A DNA stretch of 64,000 bases from Emiliania huxleyi CCMP1516 (lineage: Eukaryota; Haptophyta; Isochrysidales; Noelaerhabdaceae), in assembly GCF_000372725.1 (NCBI RefSeq), contig NW_005201912.1, positions 315,711-379,710 of the forward strand, given 5' to 3'. Each line of letters begins with the position of its first letter. Position 1 is the stretch's first letter. Below are positions 10,535-21,110 of this stretch, piece by piece. A model generated the notes under the pieces. It was not told where the DNA came from and did not search any database. It worked only from the letters and a program-made list of their open reading frames with translations. A program made the translations under genes and the position numbers.

Positions 10535-11563
10535 ATGCCAGACGACGCCGCCGCCCGCGGCCAGCCGCTCGAGCCGAGCGCCTTCACCGACGCGCCCGCA
10601 GAGCTCCCGGACTGGTCCCGCACCTTTTGCGGCTACAACGAGCGCTTCGTGGCGCCCTTCTCCTTTGCGGTCGCCGGGCACCGCCTCTCCCTCACGCAGT
10701 CCTTCGTGGCGTCGCCGGCGCATCAGGCAGAGGCGCGGAGCTCCGCCGACGGCCTCGCAACGGGGTCGACCGTCTGGGACGCGGGCGCAGTGCTCGGCGC
10801 GATGCTGCTGCGCCAGCCGCCTCCCACCGTCGGCCTCTCCGCGTGCGGCGGCTGCGAGGGCGCGTGCCTCGACCTCGGCTCGGGCACCGGCATCGTCGGC
10901 CTGGCGGCGGCGGCGAGCGGCGCGTTTGCTCGGGTGGTGCTGACCGACCTGCCTTCGGTGGTGTCGCTGCTCGAGGCGAACGCGGCGCGCAACGCGGCGA
11001 GATTGCCCGCGTCGGTGCGCGTCTCCGTCGAGGCGGTGCGCTGGGAGGACGCGGGCGCAACGCGGCGGCTACTGGAGCGGCACCTCTAGATGCCGACTGC
11101 AGACCCTGGCGCATTCCTTCCATGCGCTTCAGGAGACACGTATTCGGCGGCGGCAGTCGACTGGCTTGTCGCCGCCGCCTCCACTGCACTCAAAGCCTTT
11201 GTATGCTCGTGCGCGCCGCGGGCGTGCAGTGCGCAAGACGCCGCACTCCCGCCCCCTCACTCGCCGTGTCTTCATCAGGAGCGGCACGGCCCGTTTCGGC
11301 TCGTCGTGGGGGGCGACCTGCTGTACCGCCCGCCGACGGTGCAGCCGCTGCTGGGCGTGCTCGACGCGGTGTGCGGCGCCGAGACGCACGTGCTGCTCGC
11401 CGCCTCGCTGCAGCACTCGCCAGAGACGATGCGTCTCTTCGCGGAGGCGGCGCGCGGGCGCGGCTTCGAGGGGCGCATCCTGCCCGCGGGTGAGCAGCAC
11501 CCGAGCTACGCCTCGGGGGAGGTCCGGATCCTGCACCTAAGTAGAAGGCAGCACCCGCGGTGA
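10535..11563 (+). CDS. METTL21-like protein methyltransferase, GA-AG intron
   Basis: Exon 1 (10535-11074) and exon 2 (11279-11563) give 274 residues. The SAM-binding motif I is LDLGSGTGIVGL, followed by VVLTDLPSVVSLLEAN (motif II region) and, across the exon junction, VRWEDAGATRRLLERHGPF and VVGGDLLYRP (post-motif II). This order matches seven-beta-strand class I methyltransferases of the family-16/METTL21 group, which methylate lysines on proteins such as chaperones and eEF1A. The intron has no GT or GC donor that keeps frame: it starts GAGCGG after CTG and ends CAG before GAG. A 10-bp repeat, GGAGCGGCAC, stands at both ends. Read-through would stop a few codons after the junction. Confidence 0.8.
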
Positions 11564-11997
11564 TGGCAGAGAATATGAGCTCTGCAGACCTCGTGGGCAG
11601 CGTTGGTGCAAGGAGATGCGAGCTGAAGGATGGCCCGCCTTGGTGCTTGCAGCTTGGAGCCCGCGCGTGTTTCCTTCTTCTTTTTTGAGCTTAGCCTTCG
11701 GTGTTATGAAACAACGCAAGGCGGACATGGCATATCGCTCTCGGGCTCACAGACATCCCTCACACCCGCCGCACACCCGCGCCCCCGCGCGCGCCCCACC
11801 CCGGCCGGGAGAGAGGGGAGTGACAGTTTGGGATGGACAGCCCGAGTATGTTGAGTCCTGGCTCAACAACGCAGGGAACAAGAGGGGGTGGTCCGGCTCA
11901 CAAGTCCGGCTCACGCGCCTCGAGCTTAACATCTACCGCACTGAACACTTCCGCCCCCTCGCTCCCAACCCATCCACCCCGCCCCGGGCCGCGCCGC

Positions 11998-12122
11998 GCG
12001 ATCTCGGGCGATCTCGCGCGATCTCGGGCGATCTCGGGGCCGCGCCGCGCTATCTCGGGCGATCTCGCGCTATCTCGGGCGATCTCGGGGCCGCGCCGCG
12101 CTATCTCGGGCGATCTCGGAGC
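11998..12122. repeat. CG-rich minisatellite
   Basis: Repeats of about 12 bp around CGATCTCGGG and CGCGCTATCT, ten or more units, some in a higher-order arrangement with GGCCGCGCCGCG. Confidence 0.9.
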
Positions 12123-12559
12123 GTCGCTTGCGCGGCGTCACACCTGCTCAAAAAGGAAGGAGGTTGGAGGCAGGAGGTCACGCCCCATCCAGAGCGCCGT
12201 CGTCGCCGGGTTTTTGGCCCCCGGGTCGTCGCCCGACGGTTGCTGCGCGGGGCAGCAGACCATCGGACGGCGCGACGACGCCCCGTCCGGCACGCTCCCC
12301 CCTCCACCCGGCTATTGCCGCACGAGCGCCCTCAGCGGCGGAATTTTTCCCTCGCGCTTCCTTGGGCCCCCGGCAACGCCGGCGGACTTCCCGTCCCCCC
12401 ACCTGCGCCGCAATCACCGCCGTGATTGTCGGCGCCGCGCCCCTTGGCGCCCGTGCATGTCCCGCGTGCCCGCCCGCCAAGGCTGGTGCCAAGGCCAACC
12501 CAACTGCCAAGGCTGGTGCCAGGGCCAAATCAACTGCCTGGCTGGTGCCAAGGCTCAAA

Positions 12560-12740
12560 GGCTCTCCTCTCTCTCTCTCCTCCCTCTCTCCCTCCCTCCC
12601 TCCCTCCCTCTCACCCCCCACCTCTTCTCTCCTCTCCCCCTCCTCCTCTCTCCTCTCTCCTCCTCTCTCCTCTCCTCTCCTCTCCTCTTCTCATCCTCTC
12701 CCCTCTCCTCCTCTCCTCTCTCCCCCCCTCTCCCCCAGCA
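12560..12740. repeat. CT-rich polypyrimidine tract
   Basis: About 180 bases almost wholly C and T on the plus strand (CTCTCTCTCCTCCCT, CCTCTCCTCTCC). Ordinary low-complexity DNA. Confidence 0.9.
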
Positions 12741-13154
12741 GCTTCCTCGAGGCCGAACAGGTAGATCCTCCCTGATCGCTAAGCTTCTTTTCTTCTTCTT
12801 CTTTTCATTTTCGCTCGGAAGGGAGAGTGGCGAAAAAAGAAAGAATTTATACAAAACAACTCACTGTCACAGCAGACAGGCTCGACACAGGTGCGAACTG
12901 GCGCGTGCTAGCACTATCACAGGCACACCACCGGAGAGCGGCGTGTACGGGGCTAGAGTCGCACGACGGGGGCCGTAGGCGTAGCCTTCGGTCACGAGCG
13001 TGGCGTTCTCGCGTGAAAAGCGCCCTAATCGAGCTGGAGCGCTGCCCACAGCCGCGTGGAGCGTGCCCCAGCTAGCAGGAGGCGTTAGACGTACTTTTCG
13101 GCGTGAACTATGAAGGACTTTCGGCGACGTCCGTTCTCTTGGACACGTCGACAC

Positions 13155-13277
13155 ATGGCACCGACGCAGCTCAGCATTGTGCTGGAGCGCCTGCTCAACG
13201 AATTCGGGATAGCCGACCTCAGTACGCTCGAGGCCATGCTCAAGCACGATACAGGCGCAGTGCTCGACGCGATCTGA
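13155..13277 (+). CDS. Short ORF, possibly a terminal exon
   Basis: A 40-residue ORF from ATG reading MAPTQLSIVLERLLNEFG, then STLEAMLKHDTGAVLDAI. Composition is that of a real amphipathic helical segment, unlike the surrounding noise. It could be a micro-protein or the last exon of a gene whose other exons I cannot find. No family recognised. Confidence 0.3.
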   Translation: MAPTQLSIVLERLLNEFGIADLSTLEAMLKHDTGAVLDAI

Positions 13278-13279
13278 GC

Positions 13280-14190
13280 CGTGTCGCGTGTTATGTGTGT
13301 CGGGACTCACAGTCCCACTTGAGCCTCTATATGATTAGTAGACCGTCTGTGCAGCGCTCTCGGGTTTGGATGGTAGCGGGGGGCCCGCCGGAGGCTGGTT
13401 ACTGATTTCTTTTCTCTATTTTCCCGGAAATCGTCAAATTTTGGGCTCTGAGCCGAGTCTGAGAGCCTGTTTTTGCCACTTCGTTATTACACGTTAGCTC
13501 TCCAGGGTCTCTAATCTTGAGACCACTTCTACGGGCCAGCCTGGAAGCACCTCTTGTATGGGGTGTCATCCGGCCTCGACGCTCGGTCTGACAGCCACTT
13601 CCTCAATAAGATGGGAGACCTCGCCGCGTGCTGTGGCTACCACGAGGGCTGGGGCTTCTTGAACAATCACCGCGTCCTGATACCACTGCAGACTTCACTG
13701 CAGTGGTGCCCTGGCTGCATTGTCCTCCCATGCGGCGCACGTGGCGGCGAGCCAGACGATCCAGCTCCGCGTGCCGTCCCGTCGGATTTGCAAATGCGGC
13801 CTCAGTGCCGGATGGCCCGTGAAATCTGCTTTGGCGCCAAGCGGAGTGACGAGTTTTGCCACGAAAGAGAGCGCCCTCTGCTAAGGGGGGGTAACTGGGC
13901 GGCCAAATTCACACCTTCGCGGGACTAACTTCTGAGTTCTGTTTTCGTTATACGATTCGTAAACGTAGACTTCGATCTTCGTGGCCCCCCGCTACGTCGC
14001 ACGGTGCAACCGGGTAGCGGGGGGCTATAATAGTTATATGGGTAAAGAGATATGCGAACTCCCTCGCATGCCTCTCACTGCGCTGCGGGCCCTCTCGCGC
14101 CGTTCGTGGGAGTTCGGACATCTCGTTCGAGTTGAGGCACGCGCTGCTCCAACCTCTCTCGCTCTCTCTCTCTCTCTCATGCGCACTTCC
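13280..14190. other. Intergenic, no gene seen
   Basis: Less GC-rich than its surroundings. Several ORFs of 60-125 residues occur but none has recognisable motifs. TTTGGCGCCAAG at 13829-13840 is palindromic. Confidence 0.4.
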
Positions 14191-14195
14191 CCCGG

Positions 14196-15366
14196 CTAGT
14201 CGCGCGTGAGCACGAAGCGCTTCGCGTGCTTTGCACTCTCGAGCTCCGCCAGGCACGCGTTCACCTCGTCCATCGGGCGCAGGACGACGCTCGCGCCGAT
14301 GCCCTTCTCGGCGCAGAAGGCGAGCATGGACTCCATCTCCTTGCGGCCGCCTACTCACGCGCGGGCCACCCGTGGGGAGCGGTCGCGCCGGCGTGGGTCG
14401 CGCGGACGGCGTCGGCGTCGCGGCCGCCCGTGTTTGAAGTCGTGATGTTGTTCATCGTGAAGCCGAGTGTGAAGACGTCCGCCTGTTCACGCCGCGCCAG
14501 CTGTGAAGAGAGGGACGGGCCGCTACGCGGGCGGGCAATCTCGGCCAGTCTCGGCCAGTCTCGGCTAGTCTCGGCTAATCTCGCCGTGATGGGCGGGCAC
14601 ATGCCGACGAAGCAGATGGTCCCGCGCGGGCGGAGCAGCGGGAAGAACTTTGAAAAGTCGACTGCAGCGCCGGGGCGCGGGCGAGTGGGTGGGGTGGGGT
14701 GTGGGTGGGTGGGTGGGGCGAGGGGGGAGGGCGCCGAGGGGGCGATGAGGGCGGCAGCCCGGCGTGGGATCGGTGCGTGCGGGTGGCGCGGAGCGGGGTG
14801 CAGGGAGTGGTGGTGGCGGTGGGTGGGGGCGGGGACGAGGAGGGCCGCCACGTCGTGACGAGCAGTGACTCGGCCGTGGCTTGGCGGTCCATATGCGGTG
14901 CCAGGGAGGAGGGCAAGGAGGAGGGGGCAGCGGCACCCGTCTGAGTGGTGGCGAGTGTCACCAAGATGAAGTCGAGCGTGCCGGCCTGCGGGAGGAGCAA
15001 AGGGGGAGAGAGCGGAGCGGCGCGCTGGAAGGAAGGGCCGCCTCGACGCGGGGCATGCCTCCGTGGGCTTGCAGTTGTGGTGTGACAGACTGTCGGACGG
15101 GCCCCAACATCCGCATCCGCATCTGCATCTGCATCTGCATCCGCATCCGCATCTGCATCCGCATCTGCGTCTAGAGGCGCAGGCCAGAGCGTCGAGCTGC
15201 GACTGGTCCGAATGCGCGACGAAGGCGTGCGCGCCGAGCGCCTTGGCCTCCTCCGCCTTTGAGGCGGACCCCGACAGCGCCGTCACCTCGCGGCCGAGCG
15301 CGCTCGCAAACTGCGCGGCACGGGAGAGAGTGTGGTGCAGGAGAGGGAGGGAGGGAGGGAGGGAGG

Positions 15367-15416
<50 letters not shown>

Positions 15417-16218
15417 AGGAGTCACGGCCATGGCGATGGGAGCTGGCCGCGTGGTGCGTGGTGCGGGCTCGGCGGCACGCGTGCGGAGCGACCGGAGGAG
15501 GCGGAGGAGGCGCGGGAGAGCGCCGGAGGCGGTGCGAGATGTGCGTGCAGGGCGGCGGCCGCTCCTTGATTGCCATGTGGCCGAGCCCTCCCAGCCCGAG
15601 GATGCCAACCTTGTCGCCGTCCTTGGTCTGCTGCACCAGCGGCGTCCAGACGGTCTGCCCGCCGCACAGCAGCGGCGCCTACTCGGGCGCGGGCTGCGGT
15701 GACGCCGCCGTCGAGACGGAGCAGAGTCGCGGCGGCTTCAGAGGTGCCGTCTGCGCCGAGTCGCACGCTTCCGGGATGGCGAAGCAGAACTTGCCGTCCT
15801 GTATGCGGACGTAGTCGGCGAAGGCGCCGACGTTGCCTTCGCAGCACGTCGCCTTGACCGAAGCGCAGAGCTGCTCGTCGCCCTTCTTGCACCACTCACA
15901 CTCGTGACACGCGCCGTTCTGCCAGCCGATGCCCGCGCGCTCGCCCACCTTGACGTGCGTGACCTCCTCTCCAACCGCGGTGACGATGCCGATCACCTCG
16001 TGTCCGCACACCTGCGGCTTGCCGACTGCAAACCCGGTGAAGTCTGCGTAGCCGCCGTCTGAGTTGATCAGGTGCACATCCGAGCCACAGAGGCCGCAAA
16101 ACTGCACCCGTAGCTCGACGCCGTGGGGACCAAGCGATGGCACCTCCATGCACACCTCCTCGAGCGCGGCCTTTGGCTTCGCCGCAGCCCAGCACTTGAC
16201 CGTGCGCGGAGCCGACAT
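14196..16218 (-). CDS. Zinc-dependent alcohol dehydrogenase, CAD-like, seven exons
   Basis: Exons 16218-15748, 15678-15565, 15310-15185, 14985-14937, 14661-14585, 14482-14428 and 14350-14196 join in phase to 348 residues, the usual length. Catalytic zinc ligand region is CGLCGSD (41-47) and GHE (72-74); structural zinc uses Cys104, 107, 110 and 118. The NAD(P)-binding turn is GLGGLG (185-190). Then FASALGREVTALSGSASKAE, the strand DFILVTLA, FVGMCPP and MNNITTSNTGG follow the cinnamyl-alcohol-dehydrogenase order. It should reduce aldehydes or oxidise alcohols in the cytosol. Introns are GC, GA, GC, GT, GC and GC at their donors. Intron 6 is bounded by a 9-bp repeat GGCGGCCGC. Intron 3 has a hexamer repeat and intron 2 a GA tract. 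Confidence 0.92.
15109..15172. repeat. Hexamer microsatellite in ADH intron 3
   Basis: About ten units of CATCCG or CATCTG in a row. Intronic. Confidence 0.9.
15340..15414. repeat. GGGA and GA microsatellite in ADH intron 2
   Basis: GGGA units followed by a pure GA tract of about 40 bases. It lies in the GA-AG intron of the alcohol dehydrogenase gene. Confidence 0.95.
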
Positions 16219-16261
16219 CGGGCCGCAGGATGTGCGGCTTGGAGAGAGAAGACGCCAGATA

Positions 16262-16379
16262 TCCGTACCAGAAACGCCGCAAGCATCCCACAGCGTAGAG
16301 CTTGCCGTCGAAAACCGCCACAGCGGAGCCCTCCCGCGCCGTCCCCATCGCCGCAACCGCCTCCCACGCGTTCAGCGCC
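16262..16379 (-). pseudogene. Kelch blade fragment upstream of ADH
   Basis: On the minus strand reads NAWEAVAAMGTAREGSAVAV then DGKLYAVGC. The kelch gene at 61.9-63.0 kb has NAWEAVAAMGTARGASAVAV, nearly identical. The fragment ends shortly before the ADH start codon and now forms its 5' flank. Confidence 0.75.
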
Positions 16380-16459
16380 GAGGCACCTTCAGGCCCCTCT
16401 CACAGCAGACTGGCACGAACTAGCACCACAAAAGGGAAAAGTGGTGGGGCGCACTGGCA

Positions 16460-17599
16460 CTAACACACTGGCGGCGTGCCGTCCTCCCATTCCTCCATCG
16501 AAGGGCGGCGGGCGAGCAGCGCCGCCTTCTTCGCATTGTCGGCCATCTCACCGAGGAGCGCCGCGCCCGTGCCCACGCCGTCCTCGGCCTTGAGCGCCTT
16601 CGCCTTCGCCCTGGCGCTCTCGCGCATGGTGTCGTCCACCTTCCCCAGCGCCTCCGCCACGTCCGCGCCGCTCGTCTGCGCCAGCAGCTTGTTGAGCCCC
16701 ACGCCGACGTTCAGCGTGTTGCAGCGTTGCCCCCAAAAGTGCTGGTCGCACTTGAGCACCGGGGTGACGATGCACGGGATGCCCGCGCCCACCACCGCCG
16801 CGACCGTGCCGGCGCCGCCGTGCACCACGCCGGCCGAGCACTGCGGCAGCAGCCAGCCGTGCGGCACCGAGCCCGTGGCGAAGTGCACGTTCTTCTTGGC
16901 GTACGCGATCAGGTCGGCACGCTCTTTGGGCAGCTTGTCGACGTTGAGCTGCGCCCAGCCGCCGAGCACCACGGCCCGGCTCGACGCGAGCATCGCCGCC
17001 TCCACCGCCACGACCGTCATGAACGTGGCTGCGCACGGTGCACGCGCGCGGGTGAGGCGGGCGCGCAGTGTCGGTGGGCGACGATCCGTGGGGCGGCGGC
17101 GCACCGTCCTTGACGAGCATCGAGCCCCACCCGACGTAGATGGGCGTGGGGCCGTCGGCGAGGAAGGCCTTGAGCTCGGCCGTCGGCTTGAAGGCCTTGA
17201 GCTGCTGCGCATCGTCCAGCTTCCAGAAGCCGACCACCTGCCCCACGGGCTGATCGGCGTACCCCGGAAAGAGCGCCGGGCTCCAGCCGCACAGCGTCCA
17301 CTGGTAGAGGTCCTCGAGGTCGTGCACGGTCATCGGGGGCTTGCCCGCCGCCGCGTAGCGCTTCTGGATCGCGCCGTCCTTGGAGAGCGCCGACGCGTGC
17401 AGCTTGCCAAGGATGAGCGCGTGCAGCAGCCGGTTGCAGCCGCACGGCAGGTTGATGCCAGTGAGGCTGAGGTAGACGGGCGCCTCAGTGGCGGTGATCG
17501 AGCGCGGGAAGAGCTGTCCGAAGCACACGTGGTGCCGCGCAGGTCGTACAGCGCGCGCGCAGTGCCCATCTTGAGATTGTTATAGACGATCAGGTTGGG
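16460..17599 (-). CDS. UDP-glycosyltransferase (GT1/GT28-like), 5' exons not found
   Basis: The C-terminal exon (17028-16460) has the nucleotide-sugar donor region HGWLLPQCSAGVVHGGAGTV, then GIPCIVTPVLKCDQHFWG, typical of sterol/MurG-like glycosyltransferases. The preceding exon (17527-17105) has YLSLTGINLP and PIYVGWGSM, the start of the C-terminal Rossmann fold, joined by a GT-AG intron. Upstream, 17599-17528 reads PNLIVYNNLKMGTARALYDL in a frame that differs by -1 at 17519-17527, the complement of TGTGCTTCG. The same nine bases mark the frame change in the AP2 gene. The N-terminal acceptor domain is incomplete; further exons or truncation remain open. By family it glycosylates a lipid or sterol. 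Confidence 0.8.
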
Positions 17600-18625
17600 C
17601 TTGAATCACTCCCACCAATGCGATGCGCTTCGCTCGCCGCCTGAGCTCGGCACGCCCTCGCACCACTGCCCACTCTTGCCCCGCTCGAGGCCGGCTCGCC
17701 GCGTGGTGCTTGGTGGTGCGGGTGGCTGGAGCGTGCGAGGCCGACGCGCCACATATTTGCTCGCGCGCGTGGCTCCAACCTCGCGACAGCAGCTATGTAT
17801 GTATGTAGTAAGGTGAAGAACAGTCAGGCTCGGACTGGACACCAACGCGGTATGGGTGGACACTAGACAGATGATGACGACACGCACGAGCGACACACAG
17901 ACACAAACAAGCTCACAAGACACACAGCCAGCGGGCTGCCACACATCCTGAGTGGGCGTACACATCACTCAGGCCACGTCCCCCCTGTCGCCCCCCCCAG
18001 CACTCCAAGGTGCCAAGAGACAAACAACAGCACAACAACACAGACAGGCGACAGGGGCGAACGTGTGAGACTAGAGCAGGCTTGCTCCGCCTCTAGCAAT
18101 CTCGTCGCCGGCCGCAAGGCACGGACGAGACCGTGTGTGGGGTCTTGTGAGGTGTCTATGGACGCCCTCCTCACAGGCTATTGGCCAGCCGCTAGCCCTA
18201 ACTCGCACTCATGGGTGACGACAGTTCATTGGATGAGTGGTTGCGAGCAGAGGCGCGTGTGCTGAATCTAGATCGCACGCCGTGGCATATGACTTGGGTA
18301 GGCGTGCGACCGCAGCGCGCCCGCCGAAGGCTCGACCGGGCGCGCGTGTCAGCCAGAAGTTTGCCAGTAGAGCGATCCTGGTCTTTCCGAAGACGAGCCC
18401 CGCGCCACGGGTGCCAGCCGTGCCTCCGCGGGAGCCGCCTCTCGAGCCGCGTCCCGCCGGCACTGTCCCTGAGTGCGTCCCGCCTTGGTTGGCGACACGC
18501 ACTCGACGAGGGCAGTCCAGCCGACGGGAACGTGTCGCGCGCCGGCGACGAATGCGGCGGGGTGGGTGTGGGTAGCTGTCCCGCGCCTCGCCTGTCGCGT
18601 GAATCGAGGTGGTGGCGGAATCAAT
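17600..18625. other. Intergenic region with a dispersed repeat
   Basis: No gene seen. It contains one copy of a roughly 220-bp dispersed repeat (17796-18012). The rest precedes the ankyrin/U-box gene. Confidence 0.5.
17796..18012 (+). repeat. Dispersed repeat, copy A
   Basis: From GTATGTATGTAG to GCACTCCAAGGTGCC. The reverse complement of 50270-50502 matches it along most of its length, including GGTGAAGAACAG, CAACGCGGTATGGGTGGAC, GATGACGACACGCACGAGCG and CCAGCACTCCAA. Two copies 32 kb apart and in opposite orientation suggest a non-coding mobile element. Confidence 0.8.
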
Positions 18626-18629
18626 TGCC

Positions 18630-20828
18630 ATGAACGCCATGAGCCCCACCTTGATCGCTGACCTGCGCCGGGGCGACCTGACCTCGCTGCGCGCCCTCCT
18701 GTTCGGGCGGACGCGCGGCCCGGCGCTCACGGCCCTGCTCGACGCGCGGCTCGAGGCCGAGAGCCAGTTCACGCTGCTGGCCTGGGCCGCTTACTACGGG
18801 CAGGCCGACGCGGTGAGGCTGCTGATTGAGAGCGGTGCGAGCGTGGGGGCGACGGCTGGCATTGGCTGCTCCGCGCTGTTCATCGCATGCCAAGAGGGCC
18901 AGCTCGAGTGCGTGCGGCTGCTCCTCGGCGCCAACGCTGACGCCGACCAAGCCAAGGACACCGGCGCCACGCCGCTGCTCGTCGCGTGCCAGAAGGGCCA
19001 GCTCGAGTGCGTGCGGCTGCTCCTCGGCGCCAGCGCGGCGGTCAACCAAGCCAAGGCGGACGGCGCCACGCCGCTGTACATCGCGTGCCAGGAGGGCCAC
19101 CTCGAGTGCGTTCGGATGCTTCTCGAGGCTAGCGCGGCGGTCAACCAAGCCAGGGACGACAGCTTCACGCCGCTGTACATCGCGTGCGAGAAGGGCCAGC
19201 TCGACTGCGCCCGGCTGCTCCTTGAGGCCAGCGCGGCGATCAACCAAGCCAAGGACGGCGGCGCCACGCCGCTGTTCATCGCGTGCCAGAAGGGCCACCT
19301 CGAGTGCGCGCGGCTGCTCCTCGGCGCCGACGCGGCAGTCAACCAAGCCAGGGAAATCGGCACCACGCCGCTGTACATCGCGTGCCAGAAGGGCCACCCC
19401 CAGATCGCCCAGCTGCTCCTCGAGGCTGACGCGGCGGTGAACCAAGCAGACGCTGAAGGCTTCACGCCGCTGTACGTCGCGTGCCATAAGGGCCAGCTCG
19501 AGTGCGCCCAGCTGCTCCTCGGCGCCAGCGCGGCGGTCAACCAAGCCATGGACGACGGCGCCACGCCGCTGTTCATTGCCTGCGAGAAGGGCCAGTTCGA
19601 GTGCGTTCGGCTGCTCCTCGGCGCCGACGCGGCAGTCAACCAAGCCAGGGAGAACGGCGTCAGGCCGCTGTACATCGCGTGCTACCATGGCGACCCCTTC
19701 ATCGTGCTCTGCCTGCTGCGGGCGGGCGCGGCGGTCAACCAAGCCACAGACTATGGTGTCACGCCGCTGTTCATCGCGTGCCAGAACGGCCAGCTCGAGT
19801 GCGCCCGGCTGCTTCTCGAGGCCAGCGCGGCGGTCAACCAAGCCAAGGACGACGGCGCCACGCCGCTGTACGTCGCGTGCCAGAACGGCCAGCTCGAGTG
19901 CGCCCGGCTGCTTCTCGAGGCCAGCGCAGCTGTCAACCAAGCCAACGTCAACGGCGCCACGCCGCTGTACATCACGTGCGAGACGGGCCAGCTCGAGTGC
20001 GTTCGGCTGCTCCTCGGCGCCGACGCGGCAGTCAACCAAGCCAGGGAGAACGGCGTCAGGCCGCTGCACATCGCGTGTTACAAGGGCCACCCCGCCGTCG
20101 TGCTCTGCCTGCTGCGGGCGGGCGCTGACACAGCGGCGCGCACTGCGAGCAGCGAGACGGCGCTGCAGTTTGCAAAGGAGGAGGGCCACGCCGAGTGCGA
20201 GCGCGCACTTGTGGCGGCGGCGAGGGAGGCGAAGAGAGCGGAGATTGAGGCAAGGGTGGCGAGGGCAGTGGCCGAGAGGGCGGCGGCAGAGAGGGTGGAG
20301 GCCGAGAGGGCGGCCGAGGAGGCTGCGGCGGCGCTGCTGGCGGAGGAGGAGGCGGAGAAGTGCCCCGAGGAGAAGACGAAGGCCAAGAAGAGGGGCAAGA
20401 AGAAGAAGCAGGGCGGCGGGGGCGGCGCTGGGCCGTCGCAAGAGGCCGAGGCGCCGGCAGAGGAGGCGGCAGAGGCGGCGGCGGCGGCGGCGGAGGAGGC
20501 GGAGCTTGCGGCGGCGCTCGAGGAGAGCGCGAGGCTGGAGGAGGGGAGGCGGGCGGCGGAGGCGCAAGGGCCGTCCTCGGCCGCAGAGGCGCCGGCTCCG
20601 AGGGAGGAGCCGCCGGCCGACTTCATCTGCCCGATCACGACCGAGCTCATGAGTGACCCGGTGATGGCGGCGGACGGGCATTCGTACGAGCGGTCGGCGA
20701 TCGAGCGCTGGCTCGCGACCAAGTCGACGAGCCCGATGACGGGCGAGGCGCTCGTGCAAAGCTTCCTCGCCCCCAACCACACGCTGCGCCGGCAGATCCG
20801 GGAGTGGGAAGAGGCGAACGCACGCTGA
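18630..20828 (+). CDS. Ankyrin-repeat U-box protein (putative E3 ubiquitin ligase)
   Basis: Single-exon, 732 residues. Residues about 40-530 are some 15 ankyrin repeats of 33 residues (for example GATPLYIACQEGHLECVRML). Then follow a long Glu/Ala/Arg-rich coiled coil, a basic patch (KKRGKKKKQ) and a second acidic coiled coil. The C-terminus is a U-box: PADFICPITTELMSDPVMAA, DGHSYERSAIERWL, ending QIREWEEANAR. U-boxes bind E2 enzymes without zinc, so this should ubiquitinate a partner captured by the ankyrins. The repeats are near-identical as DNA (99-bp units), showing recent expansion. The antisense strand is also open for 719 codons as a by-product of codon use. I chose the ATG at 18630 because no ATG precedes it in frame. 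Confidence 0.92.
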   Translation: MNAMSPTLIADLRRGDLTSLRALLFGRTRGPALTALLDARLEAESQFTLLAWAAYYGQADAVRLLIESGASVGATAGIGCSALFIACQEGQLECVRLLLGANADADQAKDTGATPLLVACQKGQLECVRLLLGASAAVNQAKADGATPLYIACQEGHLECVRMLLEASAAVNQARDDSFTPLYIACEKGQLDCARLLLEASAAINQAKDGGATPLFIACQKGHLECARLLLGADAAVNQAREIGTTPLYIACQKGHPQIAQLLLEADAAVNQADAEGFTPLYVACHKGQLECAQLLLGASAAVNQAMDDGATPLFIACEKGQFECVRLLLGADAAVNQARENGVRPLYIACYHGDPFIVLCLLRAGAAVNQATDYGVTPLFIACQNGQLECARLLLEASAAVNQAKDDGATPLYVACQNGQLECARLLLEASAAVNQANVNGATPLYITCETGQLECVRLLLGADAAVNQARENGVRPLHIACYKGHPAVVLCLLRAGADTAARTASSETALQFAKEEGHAECERALVAAAREAKRAEIEARVARAVAERAAAERVEAERAAEEAAAALLAEEEAEKCPEEKTKAKKRGKKKKQGGGGGAGPSQEAEAPAEEAAEAAAAAAEEAELAAALEESARLEEGRRAAEAQGPSSAAEAPAPREEPPADFICPITTELMSDPVMAADGHSYERSAIERWLATKSTSPMTGEALVQSFLAPNHTLRRQIREWEEANAR

Positions 20829-20829
20829 A

Positions 20830-21110
20830 GAGCGCTTGCGCCGCCCGCCACCGTCGGCCGTCGGCTCACACCGTCCCGCGGGGCTTACGCGGGGGTGGGA
20901 ATGCGGGACTCCGCGCCTTGAGAGGACAGCGCGTTGTGCAAAAACTAAAAGCGAGAGTCGGTGTGTGTGAGCGAGACGACGCGGCGGCTCGCTGCGCAGT
21001 CCATACTGTACCCGTGGCCGTGCGTCTCCCGCCTGGAAAAAAGTCCTACTAGCTCGAGCTGCGGTTTTTTACAACTTTTTTCGGCTGTCGCAGCCCGTTT
21101 CGCCTTTTAT
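20830..21110. other. Short intergenic stretch
   Basis: No gene seen between the U-box stop and the minus-strand ankyrin remnant. Confidence 0.4.

Larger units (their letters stand above)
11570..13150. other. Intergenic stretch rich in simple repeats
   Basis: No gene I can support. It holds a GATCTCGGGC-type array (11998-12122), three copies of a CCAAGGCTGGTGCCA unit (12478-12560) and a long CT tract (12560-12740). Confidence 0.5.

Noticed and set aside
13554-13928. 124-codon plus-strand ORF
   Set aside because: Contains ordinary-looking residues but no family match, no conserved repeats and no supporting start context; kept out of the gene list.
18621-20780. 719-codon open frame antisense to the ankyrin/U-box gene
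   Set aside because: It is a by-product of GC-rich codons and the repeated sense unit; it has no recognisable motifs and the sense strand encodes clear ankyrin and U-box domains.
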